Shown here: piece by piece, positions 32,491 through 41,743 of the stretch
Position numbering within the stretch: the stretch's first letter is position 1
How the letters are laid out: each line of letters opens with the position of its first letter
Origin: Paraburkholderia rhynchosiae
GTDB lineage: Bacteria > Pseudomonadota > Gammaproteobacteria > Burkholderiales > Burkholderiaceae
Reading direction: 5' to 3'
Length of the DNA stretch: 64,000 nucleotides
Assembly (NCBI RefSeq): GCF_002879865.1
Contig: NZ_PNXY01000031.1
Coordinates: 1-64,000 of the forward strand
Translations under genes and position numbers: made by a program
Notes under the pieces: generated by a model
The model's input: only the letters and a program-made list of their open reading frames with translations
Told to the model about the DNA's origin: nothing
The model's database searches: none

Positions 32491-35304
32491 GTGAGTTTCC
32501 CCATCGCTATTTCGAGCGCGGCTGCTGGCAGCCGCGACGCTGTCAAGACCACCTGTCCGTACTGTGGCGTCGGTTGCGGCGTGCGCGCGAGCGCGCGCCC
32601 GGACGGTGGACATGACATCGCCGGCGACGAACTGCATCCCGCGAACTTCGGCCGCTTGTGCGTGAAAGGCTCGGCGCTCGGCGAAACGATCGGACTCGAC
32701 GGACGGCTCCTTCATCCGAAGATGCGTGAGCCCGCAGGCGGCGCCTTGCGCGACGTGTCGTGGGACGATGCACTCGATGCGGTAGCCGGCGGCTTTCGCC
32801 GGATCGTCGATGAGCATGGGCCGGATGCTGTCGCGCTCTACGTCTCGGGACAGTTGCTGACCGAGGACTACTACGTTGCGAACAAGCTGATGAAGGGCTA
32901 TGTGGGCAGCGCGAACATCGATACGAATTCGCGGCTGTGCATGTCGTCTTCCGTTGCTGGACATAAGCGGGCTTTCGGCGAGGACGTGGTGCCGGTCTGC
33001 TACGAAGATCTCGAACTGGCGGATCTCGTCGTGCTGGTCGGTTCGAACACGGCGTGGTGCCATCCGATCCTGTTCCAGCGGATCATCAAGATCAAGGAAG
33101 CGCGGCCCGACATGAAGGTGGTCGTGGTCGACCCGCGTTACACCGCGACGTGCGAGATGGCCGATCTGCATCTGCCGCTGAGCGCGGGTACCGACGTGCG
33201 GCTCTTCAACGGCTTGCTCAGGTTTCTCGCGGAACACGGTGCGACGGATGCCGAGTTTGTCGATGCCCATACGAACGGTTTTGCCGAGGCGCTAGCCGCC
33301 GCTTCGGCCGGTGATTCAAACGGCGCGGCAATCGGCTTCGACCTCGCGCAATGCGCAAAGGCGTGCAAGGTCGATCCGCACGATCTGCTCGAGTTCTACC
33401 GCCTGTTTGCGCGGACCGAGCGCGTGGTGACCGTGTATTCGCAAGGGGTGAACCAGTCGAGCGCCGGCACCGACAAGGTCAACAGCATCATCAATTGCCA
33501 TCTGCTGACGGGGCGCATCGGCAAGCCGGGAATGGGGCCGTTTTCGTTCACCGGACAGCCGAATGCGATGGGCGGGCGCGAGGTGGGCGGTCTCGCGAAC
33601 ACGCTCGCCGCGCATCTTGAACTCGACGACGCCAAGCATCGCGAGATCGTTCAGCAATTCTGGGGCGCGCCCGCGATCGCGTCGCGGCCAGGACTCAAAG
33701 CGGTCGAGCTTTTCGAGGCGATCGAACAAGGCCGCATCAAGGCGGTGTGGATCATGGGCACCAACCCGGTTGTGAGCCTGCCCGACAGCGACCAGGCAAA
33801 ACGTGCGCTCGCGCGCTGCGAGCTCGTGGTCTGCTCAGATATTGTCGAGAGCACGGACACCAATGCGTTTGCTCATATCCTGCTGCCCGCGCTCGGCTGG
33901 GGAGAAAAGGACGGCACTGTCACCAATTCCGAGCGCAGAATCTCGCGCCAGCGTGCGTTTCTGCCCGCGCCGGGAGAAGCCCGCGCGGACTGGAAGATCA
34001 TCTGCGATGTGGCGGGGCGCATGGGCTATGCAGGCTTCGAATTCGCGAGCCAACAGGAGATTTTCGATGAGCATGCGCGGCTGAGCGCATGGCGTAACGA
34101 CAATAACGACGGCGTGGAGAACGCAGGCGTTAAAGACGACGCCGTGCGTCGCGCGTTCAATCTCGCCGGGCTCGTGGGTCTCGGTAGCGAAGGCTACGCC
34201 GCCTTGCAGCCTGTCCAGTGGCCTGTTCGAGTGGACAACGGCGCCGCCGCGCCGGGCACCATGCGTCTTTTCGACGATCGCCGCTTCAGCCACGCGGACG
34301 GCAAGGCGCGCTTCATCGCCACGGCCCCGCGCGCGCCTGTGAATGCGCCGGACGACGACTATCCGCTGACCCTGAACACGGGTCGGGTGCGCGACCAGTG
34401 GCACACGATGACCCGCACGGGCAAGTCGGAGAAACTCGCGGGCCATGTCACGGAGGCATTCGTCGACATGCATCCGCAGGATGCGCTGCTGTGCGGCGTG
34501 CGCGAAGGCGACCTCGCACGTGTATCGAGCCGTTGGGGCGCGATGGTCGCGCGTGTGCAATATGGCGGCGGCATGCCGCGCGGCAGTGTGTTCGTGCCGA
34601 TCCACTGGAACGATCAGGTGGCTTCCGACGCCCGTGTGGGCGCAGTGGTGAATCCATCGGTCGATCCGCTGTCCGGCGAACCCGAGTTCAAGCACACGCC
34701 GGTGCGCGTCGACAAATTTCACGTCGCGTGGCACGGCTTCTCGCTAAGCCGGCGCGCTCCGGCGCTCGACAGTGTCACGTACTGGACCCGCATTCACGGC
34801 GCGCAGTTCGTGCGTTATGAACTCGCGGGCCGCAACCCGCTCTCGGAGCATGGCGATCGCGGCGCGTGGGCGCGCGCGCTGTTCGGCGTCGACGATGCGC
34901 ATGCCGATTGGCTCGAATACGAGGACCGCACGGCGGGCATTTATCGCGCGGTTCATCTCGTCGACGACCGCATCGAGAACTGTGTTTTCCTGTCGGCGCG
35001 TCCCGAGTTGCCGGCGCGCGAATGGCTCGCGAGCCTGTTTGCGAAAGACAAGCTGGACGAAGCAGACCGCATCGGCGTGCTCTCGGGCCAGTCGATAGGC
35101 AAGGGCGCCGATACCGGGCCGACGGTTTGCTCGTGCTTCGGCGTGGGGCGCAACACGATCTGTACGGCGATCCGCGAGCAGGGCCTCAAGACCGCCGCAC
35201 AGATCACCGCGTGCCTGAAGGCCGGCGGCAACTGCGGGTCGTGCGTGCCGGAGTTGAAGAAGCTGCTCGTCGATACGGAACTGGCGCGCTTGAGTGCGGC
35301 TTGA
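32491..35304 (+). CDS. nasA: Assimilatory nitrate reductase catalytic subunit with C-terminal [2Fe-2S] domain
   Basis: 937-aa bis-MGD molybdoenzyme reducing nitrate to nitrite in the cytosol (no Tat signal). The N-terminal 4Fe-4S motif is CPYCGVGC (22-29) with the fourth Cys in RLCVKG; the Mo-ligand Cys is in NSRLCMSSSVAGHKRAFGED. Later segments MGTNPVVSLPDSD and GWGEKDGTVTNSERRISRQR are typical. The last ~60 residues are a BFD-like [2Fe-2S] domain (VCSCFGVGRNTI and NCGSCVPELKKL). GTG start. It is the last gene of the nitrate unit; the stop lies in a 12-bp tandem repeat. Confidence 0.94.
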   Translation: MSFPIAISSAAAGSRDAVKTTCPYCGVGCGVRASARPDGGHDIAGDELHPANFGRLCVKGSALGETIGLDGRLLHPKMREPAGGALRDVSWDDALDAVAGGFRRIVDEHGPDAVALYVSGQLLTEDYYVANKLMKGYVGSANIDTNSRLCMSSSVAGHKRAFGEDVVPVCYEDLELADLVVLVGSNTAWCHPILFQRIIKIKEARPDMKVVVVDPRYTATCEMADLHLPLSAGTDVRLFNGLLRFLAEHGATDAEFVDAHTNGFAEALAAASAGDSNGAAIGFDLAQCAKACKVDPHDLLEFYRLFARTERVVTVYSQGVNQSSAGTDKVNSIINCHLLTGRIGKPGMGPFSFTGQPNAMGGREVGGLANTLAAHLELDDAKHREIVQQFWGAPAIASRPGLKAVELFEAIEQGRIKAVWIMGTNPVVSLPDSDQAKRALARCELVVCSDIVESTDTNAFAHILLPALGWGEKDGTVTNSERRISRQRAFLPAPGEARADWKIICDVAGRMGYAGFEFASQQEIFDEHARLSAWRNDNNDGVENAGVKDDAVRRAFNLAGLVGLGSEGYAALQPVQWPVRVDNGAAAPGTMRLFDDRRFSHADGKARFIATAPRAPVNAPDDDYPLTLNTGRVRDQWHTMTRTGKSEKLAGHVTEAFVDMHPQDALLCGVREGDLARVSSRWGAMVARVQYGGGMPRGSVFVPIHWNDQVASDARVGAVVNPSVDPLSGEPEFKHTPVRVDKFHVAWHGFSLSRRAPALDSVTYWTRIHGAQFVRYELAGRNPLSEHGDRGAWARALFGVDDAHADWLEYEDRTAGIYRAVHLVDDRIENCVFLSARPELPAREWLASLFAKDKLDEADRIGVLSGQSIGKGADTGPTVCSCFGVGRNTICTAIREQGLKTAAQITACLKAGGNCGSCVPELKKLLVDTELARLSAA

Positions 35305-35336
35305 GTTGCCCCTTGAGTTGCCGCTTGAGTTGCCAC
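35301..35336 (+). repeat. Three 12-bp tandem repeats over the nasA stop codon
   Basis: TTGAGTTGCCCC, TTGAGTTGCCGC and TTGAGTTGCCAC follow each other. Because the period is a multiple of three, each copy presents an in-frame TGA, so the reductase gene ends with a triple stop. Confidence 0.85.
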
Positions 35337-35642
35337 AAGCGTCGCACAAGATTGGCCACAATGCTTCATGATGATCTTGCCGCGATGCTGATGCCTGATG
35401 AGGAATCTCTGCTGTGATGATGAAAAAACTTCAAACGATGCTTCGTGCAATCGACGTGGGCGGCGGCTTCAAGGACGAGCCTAACGCCGGCTCCGTCGCG
35501 TCTGCCGGGTCGACTGGTGAAATTGGCACACAGCAGCGGCATGCGGCGAATCCGCGCCCGGCGCGCTTGCGCGGTCCATGGCGCCCCGAACGTTCGCGAC
35601 GACGCAGGCTCGGGCAAGCGACAACACGTGCCGCCACGGTCT
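35337..35642. other. Intergenic stretch, only weak ORFs
   Basis: About 300 bases between the convergent reductase and altronate dehydratase genes. A frame at 35414-35650 (MMMKKLQTMLRAIDVGGG...) has an upstream GAGGAA but resembles nothing I know and becomes Arg/Pro-rich low complexity, so I do not call it. No terminator hairpin with a T-run was found. Confidence 0.4.
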
Positions 35643-37190
35643 TCAGGTAATCACGCCCAGTTGCCACGGTACGAACTCGCTTTGTCCGTAGCCGTTCACT
35701 TCGCTCTTCGATAGCACACCCGACGCGCATTCGAGCATACGCGTGAAGATGACTTCTCCGAGTTCGTCAATCGACGCTGAACCATCTATCACGCCGCCGC
35801 AATTGATGTCCATGTCGTCTTCCTGCCGTTCCCATAGCGCTGTATTCGTCGCGAGTTTCAGCGAAGGCGAGGGCGCGCAGCCATAGGCCGAACCGCGTCC
35901 CGTCGTGAAGCAGATCAGGTTCGCACCTGCCGCGACCTGGCCCGTCGCGGACACCGGGTCGTAACCGGGTGAGTCCATGAAAACGAACCCCTTCGCGTCG
36001 ATGCGCTCGGCGTACCGATAAACGTCGACGAGATTCGTGGTGCCGCCCTTGGCAACCGCGCCGAGCGACTTCTCGAGTATCGTGGTCAAGCCGCCGACCT
36101 TGTTTCCCGCGGAGGGATTGTTGTCGAGCGCTGCGCCGTTTCTCGCGCAGTACTCTTCCCACCAGGCAATGCGCGCCAGCAGCTTCTCGCCTACCGCGCG
36201 GCTGACGGCGCGACGCGTGAGCAGATGTTCCGCGCCATACACTTCCGGCGTCTCCGAAAGAATCGCCGTGCCGCCGTGACGCACGAGGCGATCGACCGCT
36301 GCACCCAGCGCGGGATTGGCTGAGATGCCCGAATATCCGTCAGATCCGCCGCACTGCAGACCGACGATCAGGTGCGATGCAGGCAACGGTTCGCGCGTCA
36401 CACGGTTCGCATCGGCGAGCATCTCCTTCACCATCGCGATGCCGCGCTCGATCGTCTTCTTCGTCCCGCCGGAATCCTGGATCGTAAAGCTGCGTAACTG
36501 CTCGGTGTCCTTCAACCCGGCGGACTCGAGCACACCGGCAATCTGGTTCGTCTCGCAGCCGAGTCCCACAAACAGCACCGAATGGAAGTTCGGATGAACC
36601 GCGTACCCGGCAAGCGTGCGCCGCAAAACCGCTAGACCTTCACCGAGCGTATCGATGCCGCAGCCTAGTCCGTGCGTCAATGCGATAACGCCGTCGACAT
36701 TCGGGTAGTCGGCGAGCGGGTGCGGATTCACGTCGCGTCTGAAGTGATCGGCGATAGCTCGCGCGACGGTGGCCGAGCAGTTCACGCTCGTCAATACGCC
36801 GATGTAGTTACGCGTCGCGACTCGTTCGTCGGCGCGACGGATACCCATAAAGGTCGCGGGCACGGCGGCGTATTCCGTCGGACGAACATCGGCGCCGAAG
36901 TCGTGAGCCCGTGCGAACTCTGCCATGCCGAGGTTGTGAACGTGGACGTGTTGCCCACGCTGGATCGGCTCTGTCGCTATTCCGATGATCTGGTTGTAGC
37001 GTTTGACCGGCTCGCCGGCAGCGATAGCCCGCGTCGCGATTTTGTGGCCCGGCGGGATGAGCCCGGCGACCACGAGATCCTCGGACGCGATGCGCGCGCC
37101 CGACATCAACTGCCGCGTTGCGATAACGACGTCGTCGTTTGCGTGCAGGCGAATGACAGCAGGATTGAATTGCGTTGATTGACTCGACAT
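35643..37190 (-). CDS. uxaA: Altronate dehydratase family protein (UxaA)
   Basis: 515-aa dehydratase of the UxaA/GarD family, converting D-altronate (or a related aldonate) to 2-keto-3-deoxygluconate. N-terminal SAF domain at residues ~10-95 (PAVIRLHANDDVVIATRQL, GLIPPGHKIATRAI). The catalytic domain contains NYIGVLTSVNCSATVAR, THGLGCGIDTLGEGL, GLGCETNQI, LQCGGSDGYSGISANPALG and the C-terminal TTGRGSAYGCAPSPSLK. The ATG at 37190 gives the normal N-terminus; the longer frame runs into the transporter gene. It is the last gene of a minus-strand run with MFS and dehydrogenase genes. Confidence 0.9.
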   Translation of the reverse strand: MSSQSTQFNPAVIRLHANDDVVIATRQLMSGARIASEDLVVAGLIPPGHKIATRAIAAGEPVKRYNQIIGIATEPIQRGQHVHVHNLGMAEFARAHDFGADVRPTEYAAVPATFMGIRRADERVATRNYIGVLTSVNCSATVARAIADHFRRDVNPHPLADYPNVDGVIALTHGLGCGIDTLGEGLAVLRRTLAGYAVHPNFHSVLFVGLGCETNQIAGVLESAGLKDTEQLRSFTIQDSGGTKKTIERGIAMVKEMLADANRVTREPLPASHLIVGLQCGGSDGYSGISANPALGAAVDRLVRHGGTAILSETPEVYGAEHLLTRRAVSRAVGEKLLARIAWWEEYCARNGAALDNNPSAGNKVGGLTTILEKSLGAVAKGGTTNLVDVYRYAERIDAKGFVFMDSPGYDPVSATGQVAAGANLICFTTGRGSAYGCAPSPSLKLATNTALWERQEDDMDINCGGVIDGSASIDELGEVIFTRMLECASGVLSKSEVNGYGQSEFVPWQLGVIT

Positions 37191-37195
37191 GGCGC

Positions 37196-38482
37196 TTATA
37201 CCGGTGAATGGGCGGGGCTGCGCGCGGGGGCGTTCGCATCGTCGTCGACGGGCAGCGGCTCGATCTTTTTCACGATCACCAGATAGCTGAACGCGCCGAG
37301 CACGCAGAAGCCTCCCGCCACGCACAGCGGAATCGTGAACGAGCCGTGCGTCAGCGAAACCATCAGGCCGGTGAATGTAGTGATGACAATGCCGGCGCAA
37401 TTCGACGCAAAGTTCTGGATGCCGCCGATAGAGGCGACGTGATCGGGCGTCGGAGCGACATCAGCGGGCAGCGACCAGATGCTCGCGCCGGCAAATGAGA
37501 GGCTGCCATAAGCGATGCCGAACAAAGCGAGCATCAGGTAGATGTTCGTCGTGAATGCGCACAGCGTAATAACCGATGAAAGCAGCATGCCGCCAACCAT
37601 GCAGGTTTTGCGAGCCTTGGTGAGACTCCAGCCGCGGCGATACAGTGCATCGGATACGAGGCCGCCGAGCCAGCCGCTCGGAATCGCCATCAACGCCGGA
37701 ATCATGCCGAGTGTGCCGAGCGACTTCAGCGAGAAGCCGCGCGTCTGAACCAGATAGCTGGGAAACCAGGTAATGAAGAAATAGATGACGAAGTTCAGGC
37801 AGAAGAAGCCGAGCATCATGCCCCACAGCGTGCGGTGCCTGAAGAGCGAAAGCCACGGAATTTTTCGCGCGGCGACGGGGCGTTGCGGGGCAGCCGTATC
37901 GGACTCGCCGGTCAGATCGCCGCGCGAGGAATTCCGGTAGATGAGAAACCATCCGAGAACCCAAACAAAGCCGACCACGCCCGTGATGATGAACGACGCT
38001 TCCCAGCCGAGTGCATTGATGATGAGCGCGACGAGAGGAATGGAAAGCGCCGAGCCCACGCGCGATCCGCTGTCGAAGATGCTCGTGGCAAGCGCGCGTT
38101 GCGCAGGCTTGAACCATTGGCTCACGAGCTTCGCGCACGAAGGATAAGCTCCGGCTTCGCCAATGCCTAGCAGCAGACGGCAGCCGAACATGGCGCTGAC
38201 GCTGGTGGCTGCCGCTGTTAGCGCCGTGAAAAGAGACCACCAGCCGACCGCGAGCGGCAGCGCAATGCGTGCGCCGATGCGATCGACGAACCAGCCGAAC
38301 GGCATCTGCATCAACGCGTAAGTCCAGAAGAAGCCGCTCAGGATAAGGCCCATTTGAGCGGGACCGATATCCAGCGCCTTCTGGATTGCTGGCGCCGCGA
38401 CGGCCATATTCGCGCGATCGATATAGTTGATGGCGATCGCGAGAAAGCACAGCAGTATCACTACCCAACGCATGTTGCGCAT
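37196..38482 (-). CDS. MFS hexuronate/aldonate transporter (ACS family)
   Basis: 428-aa major facilitator with about twelve helices, anion:cation symporter family (ExuT/GarP/D-galactonate type). It starts WVVILLCFLAIAINYIDRANMAVAAPAIQ, a family hallmark, followed by FFWTYALMQMPFGWFVDRIGAR and LLGIGEAGAYPSCAKLVSQW. Imports the sugar acid degraded by the adjacent enzymes. It stops five bases before the dehydratase start. GGAG precedes the ATG. Confidence 0.88.
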   Translation of the reverse strand: MRNMRWVVILLCFLAIAINYIDRANMAVAAPAIQKALDIGPAQMGLILSGFFWTYALMQMPFGWFVDRIGARIALPLAVGWWSLFTALTAAATSVSAMFGCRLLLGIGEAGAYPSCAKLVSQWFKPAQRALATSIFDSGSRVGSALSIPLVALIINALGWEASFIITGVVGFVWVLGWFLIYRNSSRGDLTGESDTAAPQRPVAARKIPWLSLFRHRTLWGMMLGFFCLNFVIYFFITWFPSYLVQTRGFSLKSLGTLGMIPALMAIPSGWLGGLVSDALYRRGWSLTKARKTCMVGGMLLSSVITLCAFTTNIYLMLALFGIAYGSLSFAGASIWSLPADVAPTPDHVASIGGIQNFASNCAGIVITTFTGLMVSLTHGSFTIPLCVAGGFCVLGAFSYLVIVKKIEPLPVDDDANAPARSPAHSPV

Positions 38483-38573
38483 CTTTGTCTCCTTTACTTC
38501 TGGATGACGACCACTCGCTTCGAGCGGGGCCGCCTGTTTTGATCAAGAGCAGCAAGGAACCCGTTACAGCTCA

Positions 38574-39707
38574 CTACGTGCCGGCTAGCGCGGCCTCGAG
38601 GCGCTTCTGATCGACCCGCACGCCCAGTTCGCGAGCGAGTTCGACGACGGGCTTGAACCGGCGCTGTTTCTTTTGCTGATGGTTGCCGGCAATATCGGCA
38701 AGGCGGTGCGCCAGGAAAGGATTGTTGAAGCGGTCTCGCACATCGTCGAGATACCTCGTGGCAATTTCGCACTGGCCCTGCGCTTCGAATACGGGAAGCA
38801 CTTCGTCCTTCCATGTCGATTCAAGCGTTGCGCGCCACGATTCATTGCGCATGCCGTCGAGCACGGTGGCGGCCGGATCGCCTCGCGAATCGAGCCAGCA
38901 TTGCGCGAGCATCGTGTGACCGAGGTTCAACAGGAAGAGCTTCAGCCGTTCATAGTGGGCCAGATCGTCGGTTATGACGATGCTTTCGTGACGGCAGGGC
39001 AATACCATGCCTTCCTGACGCTCGATCGCCCACAACGCATAGGGCTCGGCCACCGCGCCTATCGGCTCGATGGCTTCGGAGACGATCCGGTCGACCAGCG
39101 AATTGACCCAGATGCAGTCGTTCGCCAGATAGCGCAGAAAGCCCGGCTCCATTTGCCAGCCGCGCGCGACAGAGAGCACCAGGTCGCGCAACACGTCGCC
39201 GTTGCGCGACACCAGTTCGCACGGCAGCAGCGTGATTGCCTTGCCTCCCGCGCGATAGCGTTCATGCAACAGAACGGCCAGTTTCGCCGCGAAGCTGCGC
39301 GGCGCGAGGCGGCCGTCAAGCATCGAAACGGTATCGTCGGGAAAGAGCGCGTAACCGTTGTCCGCGGTGTTGGAAACGATCACTCGCACTTCGTCGCAGA
39401 TGCGTTCGAGCAATGCTGGCCAGTCGTCGTGTGCATGCAGCGCTTCTGCGACGCTGTCGCATTCGATGGTCAGGTCAACGGTTTGGTTGCGATGCAAGCC
39501 GCGGATGCGAACCGGATATTGCGCGTTGCTACGGATTGCATCGATACGTGCGCGACTTTGTGCGCTCGCGGTGGTCTGCACCATCGCGATTTTTCCAAGC
39601 GCGTCGTCCGGATTACGGCGCGCGGCTTCGCAAACGAACAGGTCGACATGCGCCTGCAAGAATCGGCTGGTCCCGAACTGAAGAATCGGAGAGGGCGTGT
39701 TTGTCAT
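38574..39707 (-). CDS. Mannitol dehydrogenase family reductase (UxaB/UxuB-like)
   Basis: 377-aa NAD-dependent polyol/aldonate dehydrogenase. N-terminal ILQFGTSRFLQAHVDLFVCEA is the tagaturonate/fructuronate reductase signature; VIVSNTADNGYAL and the C-terminal-domain LFLLNLGHTMLAQ fit the family. It should interconvert tagaturonate and altronate, or fructuronate and mannonate, feeding the UxaA dehydratase encoded downstream. Somewhat short for UxaB (about 480 aa), so related but not identical substrates are possible. It starts 17 bases after the Zn dehydrogenase stop. Confidence 0.82.
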   Translation of the reverse strand: MTNTPSPILQFGTSRFLQAHVDLFVCEAARRNPDDALGKIAMVQTTASAQSRARIDAIRSNAQYPVRIRGLHRNQTVDLTIECDSVAEALHAHDDWPALLERICDEVRVIVSNTADNGYALFPDDTVSMLDGRLAPRSFAAKLAVLLHERYRAGGKAITLLPCELVSRNGDVLRDLVLSVARGWQMEPGFLRYLANDCIWVNSLVDRIVSEAIEPIGAVAEPYALWAIERQEGMVLPCRHESIVITDDLAHYERLKLFLLNLGHTMLAQCWLDSRGDPAATVLDGMRNESWRATLESTWKDEVLPVFEAQGQCEIATRYLDDVRDRFNNPFLAHRLADIAGNHQQKKQRRFKPVVELARELGVRVDQKRLEAALAGT

Positions 39708-39723
39708 GCTCGGATCCCGTTCT

Positions 39724-40734
39724 TCAGCATTCGACGATAGCTTTCACGACGCCTGCGGCGGGATCGAGCAGTTTCGAGAAATCGGCGGGAAGGGACGACA
39801 ACTGCAAGCGATGCGTGTTCAAAGCCGCGTCGGGAATTTTGCCCGCACGCATGGCATCGAGAACGGTATCGAAGTCTTCGAGCGTCGCATTGCGGCTTCC
39901 CAGCAGCGTTGCTTCGCGCTTATGGAACTCCGGATCCGAAAACGATATGACGTCCTTCACGACGGAGATCAGCACATACTTTCCGCCGTGCGCGATGAAC
40001 TCGAAGCCGCGCCGCATGGCGTCCGGGTTGCCGGTTGCATCGAATACGACATCGAAGAATTCGCCGCCTGTGAGCTCGCTGAGCGCCTGTACGTCTTCGT
40101 TGCCTACAGTGACGGACGCGGTCACACCTATCTTCCCGGAACAGAAGCTCAAGCGATCGGCTCTGGAGTCCAGCGCAGTGACCGTTGCGCCGCGAAGCCC
40201 CGCGAAGATCATTGCAGCCATGCCGATGGGGCCCGCGCCGACGACCAGCACGCGCTGCCCGGCGCTGACGTCCGCGCGTCGGACAGCGTGCGCGCCAATG
40301 GCGAGAAATTCGACCATTGCGGCCTGATCGAGCGTAACGCCATCCGCTTTGCGCACGAATTGAGCGGGTACGCTCAGATATTCGGTCATCGCACCGTCAC
40401 GATGAACCCCGAGTACTTTGATATTTACGCAGCAGTTGGTCTTGCCATTGCGGCAGGCAATACACTTGCCGCACGACAGATAAGGCATGACGTAGACGAC
40501 ATCGCCGGCACTCAGGCCGGAATCCGCATCCGCTGACTCGACGGTGGCCGACAGTTCATGTCCCATCACACGCGGGTATTCGAGATACGGCTGATTCCCC
40601 GTGAAAATGTGCATGTCGGTTCCGCATACCCCGACGCGCCTGACTCTGAGCAAGACCTCGCCTGTCCCGCGTTCGGGAATCGAGCGCGTTTCGGATCGAA
40701 GAGTACCGGGCTTCTCGCAGACAACTGTCAGCAT
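39724..40734 (-). CDS. Zinc-dependent alcohol dehydrogenase (aldonate/gulonate dehydrogenase-like)
   Basis: 336-aa MDR-family dehydrogenase. Catalytic Zn site GVCGTDMHIFTG and GHE (MGHELSATVESA); structural Zn cysteines in CGKCIACRNGKTNCC; Rossmann motif VLVVGAGPIGMAAM. RspB/L-gulonate 5-dehydrogenase-like by layout. As first gene of the operon it probably oxidises an L-gulonate or L-galactonate type aldonate to a ketouronate, which the mannitol-dehydrogenase-family enzyme reduces to altronate or mannonate. The order of steps is inferred. Confidence 0.85.
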   Translation of the reverse strand: MLTVVCEKPGTLRSETRSIPERGTGEVLLRVRRVGVCGTDMHIFTGNQPYLEYPRVMGHELSATVESADADSGLSAGDVVYVMPYLSCGKCIACRNGKTNCCVNIKVLGVHRDGAMTEYLSVPAQFVRKADGVTLDQAAMVEFLAIGAHAVRRADVSAGQRVLVVGAGPIGMAAMIFAGLRGATVTALDSRADRLSFCSGKIGVTASVTVGNEDVQALSELTGGEFFDVVFDATGNPDAMRRGFEFIAHGGKYVLISVVKDVISFSDPEFHKREATLLGSRNATLEDFDTVLDAMRAGKIPDAALNTHRLQLSSLPADFSKLLDPAAGVVKAIVEC

Positions 40735-40928
40735 AACTAAGTGACCTATGTGGGCTTTTTATCGGAAGTTGAGGCCGTAGCGCCGGTCACGTGCAAGACG
40801 AGAACTGCGGTCACACTGGCGCCTTTCAGTGAGCGTAGAATAGATTTCCCTGTCAGAATTGGTCAAGCCACTTTGACGATTCGAGGGTAAATACGGAGTT
40901 GTTGCTGCGAATTGCGAGGGACTTTATT

Positions 40929-40940
40929 GGGGTAATCCCC
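40929..40940. promoter_or_regulatory. Candidate operator GGGG-TAAT-CCCC in the divergent promoter region
   Basis: Short inverted repeat, about 63 bases before the GntR start and 195 before the dehydrogenase start. It is the most symmetric element in the 269-base divergent region and could serve the GntR regulator. Symmetry beyond four base pairs per arm is poor. Confidence 0.35.
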
Positions 40941-41003
40941 TAAGATTTTGGAACGTTGCCGACCATTTCGGTCAGGCCAGTCGCGTATGGATGGATCCGG
41001 ACC

Positions 41004-41705
41004 ATGGAACTCAAATCGGTACAGCCGCGTCGGCTTTATCACCTGATCGGGGATCAGATCCGCGCCTATATCGCGGTCAATCACCTGTCGACGGGCGACC
41101 GGCTTCCGCCAGAACGCGACCTGGCGCAGCAACTGAATGTGTCGCGGCCTTCGGTGCGTGAGGCGCTAATCGCGCTTGAGATTCAAGGCGTGGTGGAGAT
41201 CCGAATGGGCGCAGGCGTTTTCGTCCGCTCCATTGCGCCGGTCCCGGAGGCGCTTCGCGACAAAATTGGTGATAGCCCGAGCGACATCATGCAGGCGCGC
41301 GCGTCAATCGAAGGTTGCGTCGCATCGTTGGCATGCGCGCGTCTCACCGAGGAAGGCATAGCGCGTTTGCATGGCCTCGTTGCGGACATGCGCCGCTCGA
41401 TTGCGGAGGGCAGCTCGCCTGTGGAAGCGGACCGGCAGTTCCATATCTGCATTGCCGAGATCGCGCAAAACGCGGTGTTCACGCGTCTCGTCAGCGAGTT
41501 ATTCGACGAGCGTCATGCGCCGATTGCTGAAAAGCTGCGAATGCAAACGGAGAACGCTTCGACGTGGAGCGCGGCGCTCATCGAGCATGAAATGATCGTC
41601 GCGGCCCTGGTTGCGCGTGATCCGCTGGAGGCGCAAGCGGCGATGCGCTCGCATTTGAAAGCCTCCGAGGCTCGCTGGATCGGCGCGCTGAATCCGGGCA
41701 GCTAA
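41004..41705 (+). CDS. GntR family regulator (UxuR/ExuR-like, FCD subfamily)
   Basis: 233-aa regulator. Winged HTH at residues ~5-75 (RLYHLIGDQIRAYIAVNHL, DLAQQLNVSRPSVREALIAL, EIRMGAGVFV); FCD domain at ~90-225 (IMQARASIEGCVASLACARL, DRQFHICIAEIAQN, LIEHEMIVAALVARDP). The start at 41004 (MELKSVQPRR) is the typical family N-terminus; ATG 40956 in frame lacks support. It is divergent from the aldonate operon and probably represses it until a uronate or aldonate appears. Confidence 0.88.
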   Translation: MELKSVQPRRLYHLIGDQIRAYIAVNHLSTGDRLPPERDLAQQLNVSRPSVREALIALEIQGVVEIRMGAGVFVRSIAPVPEALRDKIGDSPSDIMQARASIEGCVASLACARLTEEGIARLHGLVADMRRSIAEGSSPVEADRQFHICIAEIAQNAVFTRLVSELFDERHAPIAEKLRMQTENASTWSAALIEHEMIVAALVARDPLEAQAAMRSHLKASEARWIGALNPGS

Positions 41706-41715
41706 CGAGCCTTTT

Positions 41716-41743
41716 GGCAGCGGCCGTCGAGGCGGCCACTGCC
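41716..41743. other. Strong hairpin after the GntR gene
   Basis: GGCAG-C-GGCCG ... CGGCC-A-CTGCC forms a ten-pair interrupted stem with a six-base loop, eleven bases after the GntR stop. No T-run follows, so if it ends transcription it would not be a standard intrinsic terminator. Confidence 0.4.

Noticed and set aside
35414..35650. Plus-strand 78-codon ORF after the nitrate reductase
   Set aside because: Has a weak ribosome site, but the product turns into Arg/Pro low complexity and overlaps the end of the convergent altronate dehydratase gene; not enough to call.
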